Shown here: positions 1-10,687 of the stretch, one piece after another | Layout: the number at the start of each line of letters is the position of its first letter | How positions within the stretch are numbered: the first letter of the stretch is position 1 | Source of the DNA: Gnetum montanum | Taxonomy: Eukaryota > Streptophyta > Gnetopsida > Gnetales > Gnetaceae | Direction of reading: 5' to 3' | Length of the DNA stretch: 64,000 bases | Assembly: GCA_015680685.1 (NCBI GenBank) | Contig: MNCI01014438.1 | Coordinates: 460,941-524,940, forward strand | The notes under the pieces: generated by a model | Seen by the model: the letters and a program-made list of their open reading frames with translations, nothing else | The model's database searches: none | What the model was told of the DNA's origin: nothing | Translations under genes and position numbers: made by a program

Positions 1-149
1 TTTGTCCCCGACAATGGCGATAGACGCAATCCTATTATATAAACCCTCATTTTAATGCAAGGTCTATAGTCTAAAACTCTAATTTATGTAGATGACGCTA
101 CAAGAATAAACACTACAAAAGCAACACGAATAAGCAAGGGATGGCCTAC

Positions 150-268
150 CAATTTAGAGGTGCAGCGTCTCTCACTTCGACCATGGCCTGCAAGGCACGC
201 TGCAGGCTCCCTTGCATTTCGTCAATCTTGGCCAATTTTGCGTTCTTCCCTCTTACTTTCGGCACCAT
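150..268 (-). CDS. exon 1 of the antisense gene of E1
   Basis: On the minus strand an ATG at 268 opens a 119-nt reading frame with no stop, starting MVPKVRGKNAKLAKIDEMQ and ending at a GT (149-148) in the context TTG/GTAGGC. It aligns with the first exons of the antisense genes in E6 (MAPKTQLVLTKVGEMQKAL), E5 and E7. Those are exactly 110 nt; 119 nt is three codons longer and keeps the same splice phase. The peptide is short, basic and without a recognised domain. The rest of this gene lies left of the window. Confidence 0.6.
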
Positions 269-753
269 TGTTGCAGTTCTAACACCTTCACACTTTCACA
301 CCTTCACCCCTTTATGAAAAACGTGCTCCAATCTTTTGCTCTTCCTCCTTTCTCTCTGTAATAGCTAAGAATTCAAATTCGCAATAGTAAACAACCTATT
401 CTCAATGAGAACTACTTACTTATATGCGAAAATTAACCGACTTGACGCCTAATTTCAGTGAGACTTACCCAAATGCTGGTGTCAGTATGAGCTGGAACTC
501 GAGGATCAAGGCATTAATTATGATAGATATCGCACGTATTACGGTCTGAAACGACCCTAAACTACTGTATCTTATCTCCTCGTAATTAGGTCGCATTAAT
601 TACAGGCGATTCACAAAATTTAAAATTTAGTTAGCTTTACGCTCAGTAACATCACATCACATCCTTTAGACTAAACCAAGCGTTATTCATTAAATACTTA
701 TCGCGTCAAACTTAGCATCTTTCTAATTACTTTCGTATTTGACAATTTTGCAG
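269..753 (+). other. end of the putative pro-pol intron of E1, with 3' splice site
   Basis: No reading frame is seen on the plus strand here. The stretch ends in a pyrimidine-rich run and GACAATTTTGCAG at 741-753, directly before the first codon of conserved pol sequence (GAT AAT TGG from 754). The AG falls on a codon boundary, as in E6 and E5. On the minus strand this is the upstream region of the antisense gene, where I see no clear TATA box in this copy. Confidence 0.5.
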
Positions 754-1935
754 GATAATTGGCAGATGGATGAAATTTTATATGCACTGCTAGTTTTAAC
801 AGGCCTACATGGTGAAATCATTAGACAACTTGATCCAACACTAATAGAAACTAATCTTGCCCTTAATCACGCAACCATAGCCACATCGGAAACATCGCTA
901 GACTGGCCAGAACAATCGATGCGCATGCTAGATCTGGAAGCTGGAGATGTAACTGAAGATCCCCTCAATGAGGTCTCTATGGTTACGCATAGGGACGAAA
1001 CTAAAACTCTTAAGGTTAGTTCTCTATTAGACCAAAAGGCACATGACAACATAAAACATGTCCTCCAGAATAATATCACGGTGTTTGCATGGTCATACGA
1101 AGATATGTCGGGACTAGATCCAAGGCTAATTCAGCATAATATAATCCTAGATCCTCATATCAAAGCCATTAGGCAAAAGACACGAAATATTAAGCCAGAA
1201 GTTGCACTTGCAGTACGTGATGAAATCACTAAACTGTACCAGGCTGGTTTTATTCACGCGGTTGATTACTCAGACTGGATATCCAACATTGTAGTTGTTC
1301 CCAAAAAGACTGAAGGAATACGCATCTGCATAGACTTCCGAGACTTGAACAAAGCTACAATCAAGGATAACTTCCCATTACCGAGTATCGATCAATTGGT
1401 GGATACAACCGCTGGACATGCATTTTTATCCTTCATGGATGGCTTCTCAGGCTACAATCAAATACGCATCAACCTAGAGCACCAGCTAACAATGACATTC
1501 ATGCTACCCTAAGGGACCTTTTGTTACACCATGATGCCTTTTGGGTTAAAAAATGCTAGAGCCACGTATCAACGAGCCATGATGTACATCTTTAGTGATT
1601 ACCTCCTAGGGAGACTGAATGATTATGTTGATGATATAGCTGTTAAGTCTATAAAGTTAGAGGACCATTCAGAGGATCTGGAGTTAGTCCTTAAAAGATG
1701 TTCTGAATACGATCTCTGGCTCAACCCGAAGAAGTGCATGTTCGGAGTTAAAATCGGATGCATGCTGGGGTATGTGGTATCGGAAACTAGTATATGCATG
1801 GATCCTGACAAAGTCAAGGCCATTGTTGAATTGACACCCCCTACAAATCTCAAGAAATTACACAGATTGCAGGGGAGGTTACAGTTTATCAGGCGGTTCA
1901 TCTTGAGATTAACCGATAAATTACACCCCATGTAA
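754..1935 (+). pseudogene. pol: E1 pol: reverse transcriptase
   Basis: Gypsy-type reverse transcriptase, which would copy element RNA into DNA in virus-like particles. An N-terminal extension (EAGDVTEDPL, then the TVFAWSYEDMSGLDP block) precedes the RT core: RICIDFRDLNKATIKDNFPL, FLSFMDGFSGYNQI, MMPFGLKNARATYQ and the catalytic YVDD at about 1627-1638. The frame is broken by TAA at 1510-1512, where E6 and E5 have tryptophan, and by TAA at about 1933. Translation must enter from upstream through the putative splice junction at 754, since no convincing start codon is present. A dead copy. Confidence 0.9.
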
Positions 1936-3100
1936 CATTTTCTTAAAAAGGGGATTAATTTCAAATGGATAGATGATTGTCAGCATGCATTTGATAGCTT
2001 GAAAAAAGAGCTTCAACACTTGCCAACAGTTTTCCCACTGCAAAGGGATCAACCGTTTTACATTTACCTCGTCACTTCAGATGTAGCTTTAGCTACATTA
2101 CTCTGCCAAAAGAGGGATGATGGGTCGGAAATATCCATCTACTACTTGAGTCATGCTCTATGTGCGTATGAAACGAGGTACAACGAAGTAGAGCGTAACT
2201 GCTTAGCATTAGTATTTACACTCAAGAAATGTAGACATTATCTTTTCCGTAGCCAGGTTAACATTATCTGCAAAAATAAAATTCTTAGGACCATTATGCA
2301 TAATTTATACGAAAGTAGTAAAATAGCTCACTGGAAAGCTATCACAGCAGAATTCGATCTGCATTACATTGGTCAATCTTCAATGAAAGGCCAAGCGATA
2401 GCTGATCAATTAATAACGTCGCCTATTGATAGTCAGGCAACCATAGAGCTTGAATTTCTAGATGAGCATGTACATAGCCTAAGCCCTGTCCTAACAGGCC
2501 CCAAAGCAACGTTATATTTTGATGGAGCTTCAACCGTTAGAGGCAGCAGTGCCGCCATAGTTATTACGCTATCACCTGAGGATGTGCATCTTCACCCTTA
2601 CCACTTAGCCTTCCCTTGTACGAACAATGTGGCAGAGTACAAGGGGCTCCTCAGGGGATTATTATCTACTAGAGAGCTTGATGTTTAACACCTGGCAATT
2701 AGGGGTGATTTGATGCTTGTCATAAATCAAATCACAGGGGTCTATGCCTGCAAGGCTGCACATTTATAGCCCTACTATGATATGGCTAAAGATCTTCTGA
2801 AGCGGTTCACGACCATCGATGCCCAACACGTGCCACGCAATGATAACACACTGGCCGATGCATTGGCTACACTAGCTTTAAATGTGCCATCACATCTGTT
2901 CGACACTTGTCCTGCATTAATAACAGATTGCATAGATCCTATCATTCAGGTGGTGCAAATATCTTCTCTGCTCGAGGATAGAATGCCAGAGTGGTATGAC
3001 AACATTAAAACCTACCTCCTGCAAGGCGAGCCACTACATGAACTAACACGTGCACTGAAAGATGCAATCTACAACGAGCTAGGCAGTACGTCGTCATAGG
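1936..3100 (+). pseudogene. pol: E1 pol: two RNase H domains
   Basis: Two RNase H modules in series. The first (about 2040-2370) is the usual gypsy type: FYIYLVTSDVALATLLCQK, then YYLSHAL and YNEVERNCLALVF. The second (about 2500-2890) is the archaeal-type domain known from Tat elements: LYFDGAST, NNVAEYKGLLRGLL, LAIRGD, then HVPRNDNTLADALATLAL. A TAA at 2686-2688 and a TAG at 2767-2769 replace CAA and CAG of E6, typical C-to-T decay. A frameshift near 3080 separates this part from integrase. The dual arrangement is the main lineage marker. Confidence 0.85.
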
Positions 3101-4211
3101 AGATAGTACTCTTTGTAGACGCTCTTTTGATGACATGCTACTTACTTGCGTTAACAAAGAACAAGCTCAACGTATAGTTGACGAGGTTTAAAAGGGAGTA
3201 TGTAGAGGACACGTGGCACCACGAGCTATGGCTTCAAAAATCTGTCGCTTAGGGTATTATTGGCTGTACATGGAAAAAGATTGTCTTACAAAGGTTAAAA
3301 CGTGTGACACGTGTCAACGTTACGCAAACATTATACATGTGTCATCTACAGAATTACACACGACTTAGATAACACGGCCTTTCCAACGATGGGGACTAGA
3401 CATTATAGGGCCTATCACACCAAAATATTTTGCAGGCCATAGCTTCATAATCACTACTACTGAGTACTTCACAAAGTGGGTAGAAGCTATTCCTTTACAA
3501 AAGATCACGTCTCAACAGATCTGTCATTTCATCCTAGACAACATTGTAACCAGATTTGGTCTCCTGATGACTATAGTAACCGATAACGGGCCACAATTCA
3601 GTAGTACAGAAACCAAATCTTTCTGTGAAAGTCTTGGCATTAAACAATCTTATTCCTCACCCTATTACCCACAAGAGAATGGTCAAGCTAAAGCCACAAA
3701 TAAAGTCATAATCAATTTTCTCAAGAAAATGCTCGACAGCAACAAGAGACGATGGCATGAAAAGATCCTCTATGTGCTATGGGCGTATCGTACTACATGT
3801 AGAACGGCTATAGATAGTACACCCTATAGCCTAGTCTACGGATCTGAGGCAGTGCTCCCCCTCAAATTACAAATTCGTTCTCTGAGAATGGTCCTCTCCA
3901 CGATTATAAATGAGGCTCAACACACTAAGTCTCGAATCATGGATTTGGATTCAGTAGAAGAGAAGCAAATACAGACACTTCACACCATCGAAAAGTATCA
4001 AGATAAGCAGAGGCAAAAGCATCATCATAATCTTCAACAACATCTGATCAAGGCCATTCATAAACCAGTAGGCAAGTTCTCTGCAAACTCGGAAGGCTCT
4101 TTCTTGGTGGTTGATGTGTATGGGAATGGAGCATTCAAGCTAGCAGATATCAACGACAGCGAGCTACCAAATCCTATGAATCACATATATCTGAAGCAGT
4201 ACTACATCTAG
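3101..4211 (+). pseudogene. pol: E1 pol: integrase
   Basis: Integrase in the order zinc-binding HHCC region (CRGHVAPRAMA, then VKTCDTCQRY), catalytic core and C-terminal domain ending at a TAG at 4209-4211. The core shows the first Asp in GLDIIGP and the second in TDNGPQF. The third catalytic residue, the Glu of the family motif QAEATNK, reads Lys (QAKATNK, codon 3690-3692). The first zinc-ligand His is replaced by a stop (DEV*KGV). The C-terminus GAFKLADI with LKQYYI matches E6 and E5. Two independent lesions make it inactive. Confidence 0.85.
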
Positions 4212-4239
4212 CTACATCTCCAGTGTTAACATCAGGTAT

Positions 4240-4740
4240 GTCCACAATCATCTGCTATGATGCTAAATTGGCACTGACCGTCCGCTATGACATAAAATTG
4301 GCATTCCTCTCATGCGTCTGCCACGACGCTAAACTAGCACTGATCGTCCGCCACGACATAAAACTGGTAAGTTGCAACCGTCCGCTACGACGTAAAACTA
4401 GCAATGTTGTACAGGTCCACCAAGATGAAAAACTTGCATTTTCTGCACGTGTCCGCCATGACGCTAAACTAGCACCGGTTGTTTGCCATGACAAAAAAAT
4501 GGCACAGGTAAGTAGATGTCTGCTGAGACGTGAAACTAGCATAGACTTGCCCTTGGGTCATGACACAAAATTGACACCCATAGCACGGTCTGCTGAGACC
4601 ATAAGTCAGCCTCGCCACCGTCTGCTACAACATAAAACTAGCATTTCTCGGTCCACCCAGACTTCAAACTGGGACCATGGTCTGCTGAGACTTAAAACCA
4701 GCAATGACAGTCAACCAGGACTTAAAAATGGGACTTACAG
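4240..4740 (+). repeat. minisatellite downstream of integrase in E1
   Basis: More than ten degenerate copies of a short unit with the core GACGCTAAACTAGCA, usually preceded by GTCCGCCAT or GTCTGCT. Spacing is irregular, roughly 20-50 bases. The same repeat lies at the same place in E6 (about 41640-41875) and E5 (about 25490-25700). The 268-codon open frame through it (4223-5029) follows from repeat periodicity and resembles no family I know. Confidence 0.75.
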
Positions 4741-5906
4741 ACAGCCATCATGCAAATCAAGTGAGCGTAATCATCTCTGTGCAGCTTCAAAACAAATGGG
4801 GTGGGATGCTGGGATAGCCCTATCATCATTACCTCACTGGCATTCTGCTGATCCCTTGAATGTGCTGAAAGGCATACTACTGACCCCTTGGAGATGCCGT
4901 CACTGCACCCACTGCAGCAGTGGCACCTCTGAGAGTTTAGTTTCGCCGTTTGTAGCCCCAAAGGAGTTATCATTAATTACCACTTTGGGGATCTCTTCTC
5001 ATCATCACTATCAGGCTCTGACTTCATAGATTCACCTAGCTGGTTCTCTGTATAACCAGTTGGGTGTGATGGGTCTAATATCCTTTAGCGGCGATATGCT
5101 GGGCCGAGCATCAATGTTGAAGACTCTAGCCTCGTGCTACAGTTCCTCCTTCATGGCCCGTTAACTTTATCTTGCCTCAAATAGTACTTGTTTCAACAAC
5201 CTCGTTGGTGATTCGCATAAGCAATGGTATCCTCTGCTTTCTTCTTTGGTTACAGGTTACTTGTTACGAGGACGTCATTTGAAGGTGTGTTTATTTGAGT
5301 GGTGTACTATCGACAGTGTTTTGAGATGGCTACTTAATTTAACCTATCCACTTGGGGATGCATCCTTGTATCCCTCATAATCCTACCCCTAGCCCTTATC
5401 ACTATCCTTAACTATCCCATCTGCCTCCCTTACGCAAAACATGAAATGCTTTCCGCATCTGCATTACAATCAAGTCCATGAACCGGCGTAATGCAACTCG
5501 CCTAGTGGACACCAAAAAAAAAGTGGTTCAGTAAAATGGATGAAACACATCTCACCCAGGCTGTGCAAACGCAACACCATTCATCTATGCAACCCACTTC
5601 AACACAAAAATGATGGCATAACTCCATACAGTCGCAATTGCAGGAGAAAGCCTTATTGCTTATGCGTGAAAAAGCTGCACCCACTTATTTGGATCTTCCC
5701 CGAACCTCACTTGAGTCTTCCATGAACCTATTTTCTCCTATACCATTCTATCTCTCATTTTCCTCATCTCTGCACTTCTACATTGACAGGATGATACTTG
5801 AGTACCTGTTGATAAACTCTATTGGTACTTTCACCCATCTGGTGTTTCGTATTCTTTGTCAATGTCTTTCAGCCAAGTCATCTAACCGTCAATAAAGAGG
5901 GGCCAT
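4741..5906 (+). other. 3' untranslated region and polypurine tract of E1
   Basis: No supported gene. The stretch ends in the polypurine tract AAAGAGGGGCCA at about 5894-5905, immediately before the LTR. The same tract, with few changes, precedes the 3' LTRs of E6 (42503-42516), E5 and E4, and would prime plus-strand DNA synthesis. Confidence 0.6.
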
Positions 5907-7503
5907 TGAAACATTGTAGAAATTGTGAATCGGCCTAAGGCGAAGATTCACGATTCGGGCGAAAATTCACGACAAAATTCTGAAAGGTAGAACAAGGCAA
6001 AGCAAGGCAAAGAGGCACGCTACATCAAGTCTCCAAGTTCCTTACAGATTTCAATCTTACTATGTTTTCTACCTTTACGCTACATTACACAACATAGCGT
6101 AGTGTCGCTTAGCATAATTCTGCTTAACATAGTCCAATATCAGAAGGTGACTTACTTCGGTAGATCTGATGAAGTTTAAGGCCTAAGCAGCGTAATATGC
6201 GACTTATCACATATTCTGCTAAGTCTTTTGTCCAGGGTTGAGTTTACGCTCTATTACGCAAAGCAGCGTGACGAGCTTCAAAAAGTCAAAGTCAAAGTCC
6301 AAAGAAGCGCAGCAAATTGGCTCCTTTCTTTTTGCTGATTGGTTGCCTTACGCTCGTTACGCTACGCAGTGTACGCCAGCATAATTCATTGTCAAGTTAA
6401 TCATTTTTTACGTGTTATTACGCTTCGTGGTGTGAATAAGTGTAAAGTAGCTCGAATCAAATATTTCCATGCTTTATTACGCTCTGCCATGCGACACAGC
6501 ATAAATAAATGTCACACAACCTAAGACTAGCTAAGAAAATGCTAGATATGCACCCGTTATCTACACACACAATATGTGGATGAGCGTATTGTGCGTAGTC
6601 ACGAAGCAACTTTGGCAGAAGTGGTTGACAGCGTACTTTGCACTTTCTCCCAGAAATGTAACGCGACATAGTCAATTTCAGCTTAAAGTTAGTCAAGTCA
6701 ACAGTATTTTGAAGGTTCGAGACATGTGTCATCAAGGTTGTGCCTTCTTTGCATGTCGTCGAACTTATAAATACTCTAGTTGACAAAGAAACAAGAGGGG
6801 GCATTTTTTCAACTTTTGGCATTTTATCACCTTTGAACAGAGATGAGAGACATCCTTGAGCATTGATAGCAGGAGTGATCACCTCTTTTGGTGAAGATAC
6901 AGTCCTCTCCATTGGTGATCATTGATAGCTTTAAGTAGAGACTACCAAAGGCAAAGAGAATAGATCGAGAGATCATCTGGTGGGGTTGGCAAGATCCATT
7001 GATCAGACACATTTGATTGATAGACATCCAGGCTTGACCTTCCTTGCATCCCATCTTTGGCTTACGAGGTAGACCAAGCTTCATTCTGTACTCCTTTTTG
7101 AACAACTTTCTTGTATTTCTATGTATGCTTCACACAACATAAGCGGAGGTTTCCATTGGAACATTGTATTCAATATACTCAGTTTTCGGGTCAAAGCACA
7201 GATCGTTGAATTTCGCATTTTTCTTAAATCCGATCCACCTTGTCGTGTCGATGTTGCTATTATTTTGATTTATCTACATCATTTTCTACCCCTTTTGCAA
7301 TTCATCAAATCAGATCATTCCACAGAATATTTCTAATATTCGTCGATTTACTGATTAAGTAAGTCCCTGTCTGATCAACAAAACCGTTCAGGGCACTGCG
7401 GATTCATTTTCTCCAGCATAGCCCTCGCACGGATCTGTAGTTAAGACTATGTATACGGATTTTGTTTGGTATTTTCCAACTACTAACATTTTCTGTCGTT
7501 ACA
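5907..7503 (+). repeat. 3' LTR of E1
   Basis: Begins TGAAACATTG right after the polypurine tract and ends CGTTACA; the terminal TG...CA is canonical. Length is 1597 bases. The end region (CTGTCTGATCAAC, then CAGGGCAC) aligns with the LTR ends of E6. The middle holds many TTACGCT/AGCGTAA words. Its partner LTR is off-window. Confidence 0.8.
6766..6773 (+). promoter_or_regulatory. TATA box in the E1 LTR
   Basis: TATAAATA in the context CGAACTTATAAATACTC. A TATA box occupies the equivalent part of the E6, E5, E4 and E2 LTRs, so it is the likely U3 promoter driving the element RNA. Confidence 0.6.
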
Positions 7504-8816
7504 GTGAGTTGTTGTTTTATGATGTTTTTCTTTTATTTTTTCATTGTTGCCAGACGAAGGTAGTGAAACTAGAATGATGTGGTTGGATGTACCCATGAAA
7601 ACGGTTCCCCCTGAAAGGACCGCGGAGGTTAGTCCGTCTTGCACTCGTGGGCCATTTACTTGGATAAAGATGCCAGGTAAAATGGATTTTGTGGCTGGTA
7701 TCATTGAGGAAGTTGTTGAATGAATCCAGGAAGCCCACCCTAAGATAGGTATATATATTTCGAGTTGTTTGCAGCTTTAGACTTCACACCTCATTTTTGT
7801 CGTTTTAGTGTTTGTTCTTTTTGTGTGCATAGGTGCCAAACTGAGGTGGGATCCTTCTGAGACAGTTAGCATAGAGAGTTTACCCACACTATCCCTAGAG
7901 GTCGAGTAGGTACTAAGGCCAATTTATGATGAAGTGGCGGAGGGTCTCGTTCGCAATGCCAAATCCCTATGGACCTGTAGGCGTTCCGTCAAACAGTTGT
8001 GGTTGCAGATTCAAACAAAGGAGAAGGAATTTTCTGAGTTGTCAGTTAAGCATGATGATCTCAAGGCTCGGTATGAGTTCACCTCTGCTAAACTAAGTGG
8101 TGATAGCACTTGGCAGACTTTCGAGGTCACGTATACTAGATACTAGAACCTACTCAATCGCCATGCATCACTAACATGGAGACTAGTAGAGTGTAAGGCT
8201 CAGATAGACCTACTGAACCTCAAGTGTCAGGATTGGAAAGCTTTCACTTCCAAGGTACGCAAATGGGGTTAGGATGAAAAGAACCACAAACATCATTATA
8301 AGAAATTGTTGATGGAGGTATCTATTGAAAAGTGTCAATTGGAAATGTTTGTGGAGGGTCTGGGTCTACGCTCTACATTTGATACCTTTGCTTAGAACAC
8401 AACTGTTGAGATGGAGTTGCCTACAAGGGTGATTACAACTGTGTCTAGGGAGGTTTCGGTGGGTGAATTCCCTTTAAAGCATCCTACCTGGTCAGCTGTT
8501 AACAAGGGGAAGGCCTTGGCAGATGTCGACCTAGGCCTTGATGGGACCGATTGGACCAGTGTCTCAGAAGAGGAAATCCTTCGTCGGCTAGAATTTGACT
8601 TAGGGGGATCACCTACGGTAAGCATTTTGTTATTATGAACTTCATTCGCTACACATTGTTCGAAATTTTGTCTTTCTCTTGTGCTTACGTTGATTGTCTC
8701 TTTTTGCATTTTCAGGATCAAGGTGGTGATGATGTCTACAAAGCTGGTCCCGGTGGAGCAAGGGCCCATGATGCTAGCAGGTCTAAAGGGGACGACCCTC
8801 CCATCCCAGATGTTTA
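7504..8816 (+). pseudogene. antisense gene of E2, 3' exons
   Basis: The last three exons of the antisense gene. Exon 7554-7748 follows an intron ending TTGCCAG. Exon 7833-8617 lies between CATAG and a GTAAGC donor. Exon 8716-8816 begins after TTTTCAG and stops at TAG 8814-8816. The long exon encodes a charged, probably helical domain (SLWTCRRSVKQLWLQIQ to KARYEF), then HPTWSAVNKGKALADVDL with DWTSVSEEEILRRLEFDLG. Intron positions match E3 and E5. In-frame stops near 7908, 8146, 8272 and 8395 make this copy defective. The 5' exons are off-window beyond E1. The gene opposes the element's own gag and protease. Confidence 0.65.
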
Positions 8817-9134
8817 GTTTTTTTTTGACTCAAATTTATACAGGAATTGTAAATTGAGATGAATGAAACCAATTAACTCTTGTATTTGTACATCATTTCA
8901 TGTATAAATTTTTTTTTTGTTAATTTTGGGTTTAATTGCAAACACGACACGACAACGTAAAATGTTTTGGTTTGTTTTTGTGGTTTAAGTGTAATGCATG
9001 GATGTAATTATAAGTCATAGTATAATGATAAATGAAAGATAATCGTGAGAATTGTTATTGACAACATGGCAATGCAAGCGTAAATTCGAACAATGAGCCG
9101 AAATTGGAAAGGAAAACAAAGTATAAGTGGATGA
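8817..9134. other. spacer between antisense gene and minisatellite in E2
   Basis: AT-rich sequence after the antisense stop, with no supported gene. The antisense transcript probably ends here, but I cannot point to a certain polyadenylation signal. Confidence 0.4.
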
Positions 9135-9262
9135 ACTAGTTTAAGGCCATTTCGGGCCATATTCGCACTAGTTTAAGGCCATTTTGGGCCAGATTCGCAC
9201 TAGTTTAAGGCCATTTCGAGCCATATTTGCACTATTTTAAGGCCATTTTAGGCCCCAGTGTA
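9135..9262 (+). repeat. four 32-bp tandem repeats in E2
   Basis: Exact 32-base periodicity with unit starts at 9135, 9167, 9199 and 9231. Each unit begins ACTAGTTTAAGGCCATTT (the fourth ACTATTTTAAGG). The same word family (TAAAACTAG/CTAGTTTTA beside GGCCATTTNGGGCC) occupies this place in E3, E5 and E6. Confidence 0.85.
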
Positions 9263-9760
9263 AGCAAGGGACGTCTTGAATGACACGGGTGGATTTCTCG
9301 GCTGACCGACCATTTCTAATCATGGCTAGTTTTATGTCATTGCAGACATGATAGTTTAACGTCGTCCCGGACTAGTTGTAGTTTAACGTCATTTTAGACC
9401 ATTTGTTTTTGTTATTTATCGATTTAGTAATTTTTTGATTTTTCACATTTTAACGTTGGGAGTAGAGTTAGCGGGTATGATTCTATATTCAGCATCCCCT
9501 TTGCTAATCATGTTGAATGGTAATTCAGCCCAAGGGACGTCTCATGGAATTGTTTCTGCATTGGTGTTTTCCTGCACTTCTGCATGTATCATGGTTTCTA
9601 TGTCAGTTGTGGTTTCTAAGTGAGGTTGCATATGTACAATGTCAGGCCCAGGTATTTCTATTTTCGGTGGGTTTTCTTCTATGTTTAAAGGATTATTGCC
9701 TACTAGTTGTCGTTCATTTACGTCATGCTATCTAGGCTCTTTGAGCTTAACCTCTGAGCC
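9263..9760. other. spacer between repeats and protease of E2
   Basis: Continues with single diverged repeat words (GTTTAACGTC, GTTTAACGTCATTTTAG near 9350-9395) and then unremarkable sequence. No gene is supported; small frames here have no counterpart in the other copies. Confidence 0.35.
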
Positions 9761-10687
9761 TTAGTCTGTGTCTATGTATGATGAGATGATGGGTGTAGTA
9801 GCCTTCCCGTGTATGATGATTTCACCACCTTCATAAGGTAGATGAATCTCTTGGTGTATAGGGGATGAGACTGCTTTCAGTTGGGCTAATAAGGGCCTTC
9901 CTAATATTAGGTTAAATCCTAACATCTCATCAATTACTATGAAGTTGACAAATGTGGGGAATTGGTCCCCTGCTATGAAGTCTAAGGTCACGGTGCCTTT
10001 GACTATCACGTGTGACCCACTGAATGATTTCAAGCATGTGGTGGCGGTTGGTCTGATTAGCTCTGTAAGCCCTAGTTGTTCGATGATGGGATATGGCACT
10101 ACGTTTGTGGCAGCTCCATCATCTACGTGGACCCTATGTATCTGGAATTGGTTTACTCTTATTGTTATAAACATATGGGTTGTTGTTATCTCCCCTGTTT
10201 TCTTATCCACCTTGATGTTATTGTTGTGGAAACTTAATGGTTTGGAAGTTGACCCTTGGGGCGAGTACATTACCGCATGAATCGAAGGTTCATTTGGAGG
10301 AAAGTCCTCGCTTACTGGGATAGATGTTAACATGCACACCAAAGCTTCGCGATGTGTTTGGGATGTTAAAACTAGGTCATATAAGCTTAGTGAAGTATTC
10401 TTTTGTTTGAGTGCTTGTGTGACCTGTGTTAGGGTTGTTGCTAGGTCTTTAGTGTTGGGCACGTGTTTATCGGCAGTGACTTGGTCCATTGGGCCTAGCA
10501 GTTTTATTTTGTGGATCGTTGGTTTGTCATTTTTTTCGGAAATCGTTGATTTAGCTGTATCGTGTTTTCTGGATGGTTCACCCTCATGGCCTACGTTCAG
10601 TTTATCGTTAGGTGGGGTCATGGGTACTGCGTTTAGCGGGGTGGGTTTAGGTGGTCCTACAGCTAGCCGTTGATGCTCCTTCTCCAA
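9761..10687 (-). CDS. pro: E2 aspartic protease region, 308 codons
   Basis: The best-preserved protein in the window. The C-terminal half is a retroviral-type aspartic protease, which would cleave the gag-pol polyprotein. HVDDGAATNVV holds the active site (DDG here, DTG or DSG in most relatives; E3 also has DDG), followed by PIIEQLGL and, toward the end, FNLILGRPLLAQL and SPIHQEIHLPYEGG. The N-terminal half (QALKQKNTSLSLYDLVLTS, HREALVCMLTSIPV) is conserved in E3, E5 and E6 and lies between gag and protease. No stop interrupts 308 codons, but it is only part of a longer polyprotein frame broken further upstream. Confidence 0.85.
   Translation of the reverse strand: MEKEHQRLAVGPPKPTPLNAVPMTPPNDKLNVGHEGEPSRKHDTAKSTISEKNDKPTIHKIKLLGPMDQVTADKHVPNTKDLATTLTQVTQALKQKNTSLSLYDLVLTSQTHREALVCMLTSIPVSEDFPPNEPSIHAVMYSPQGSTSKPLSFHNNNIKVDKKTGEITTTHMFITIRVNQFQIHRVHVDDGAATNVVPYPIIEQLGLTELIRPTATTCLKSFSGSHVIVKGTVTLDFIAGDQFPTFVNFIVIDEMLGFNLILGRPLLAQLKAVSSPIHQEIHLPYEGGEIIIHGKATTPIISSYIDTD

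Larger units (their letters stand above)
1..7503 (+). mobile_element. E1: 3' part of a Tat-lineage Ty3/gypsy retrotransposon
   Basis: The copy enters from the left edge and ends at an LTR terminus at 7503. Order on the plus strand: end of the putative pro-pol intron with exon 1 of the antisense gene on the other strand, pol (RT, RNase H, second RNase H, integrase), minisatellite, 3' untranslated region, polypurine tract and 3' LTR. The bases right after the LTR (7504-7508, GTGAG) would be one target duplication; its partner lies outside the window. The copy interrupts the antisense gene of the opposite-facing element E2. Gag and protease are off-window. Confidence 0.85.

Noticed and set aside
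4223-5029. 268-codon open frame downstream of E1 pol
   Set aside because: It runs through an irregular minisatellite; repeated residues follow the DNA unit, and the equivalent region in E5 and E6 has no such frame.
5502-5895. Small frames on both strands before the E1 LTR
   Set aside because: Low conservation and no start context; they lie in the 3' untranslated region.
9939-10673. Plus-strand frames opposite the E2 protease
   Set aside because: They are reverse-strand shadows of a clear protease with conserved motifs.
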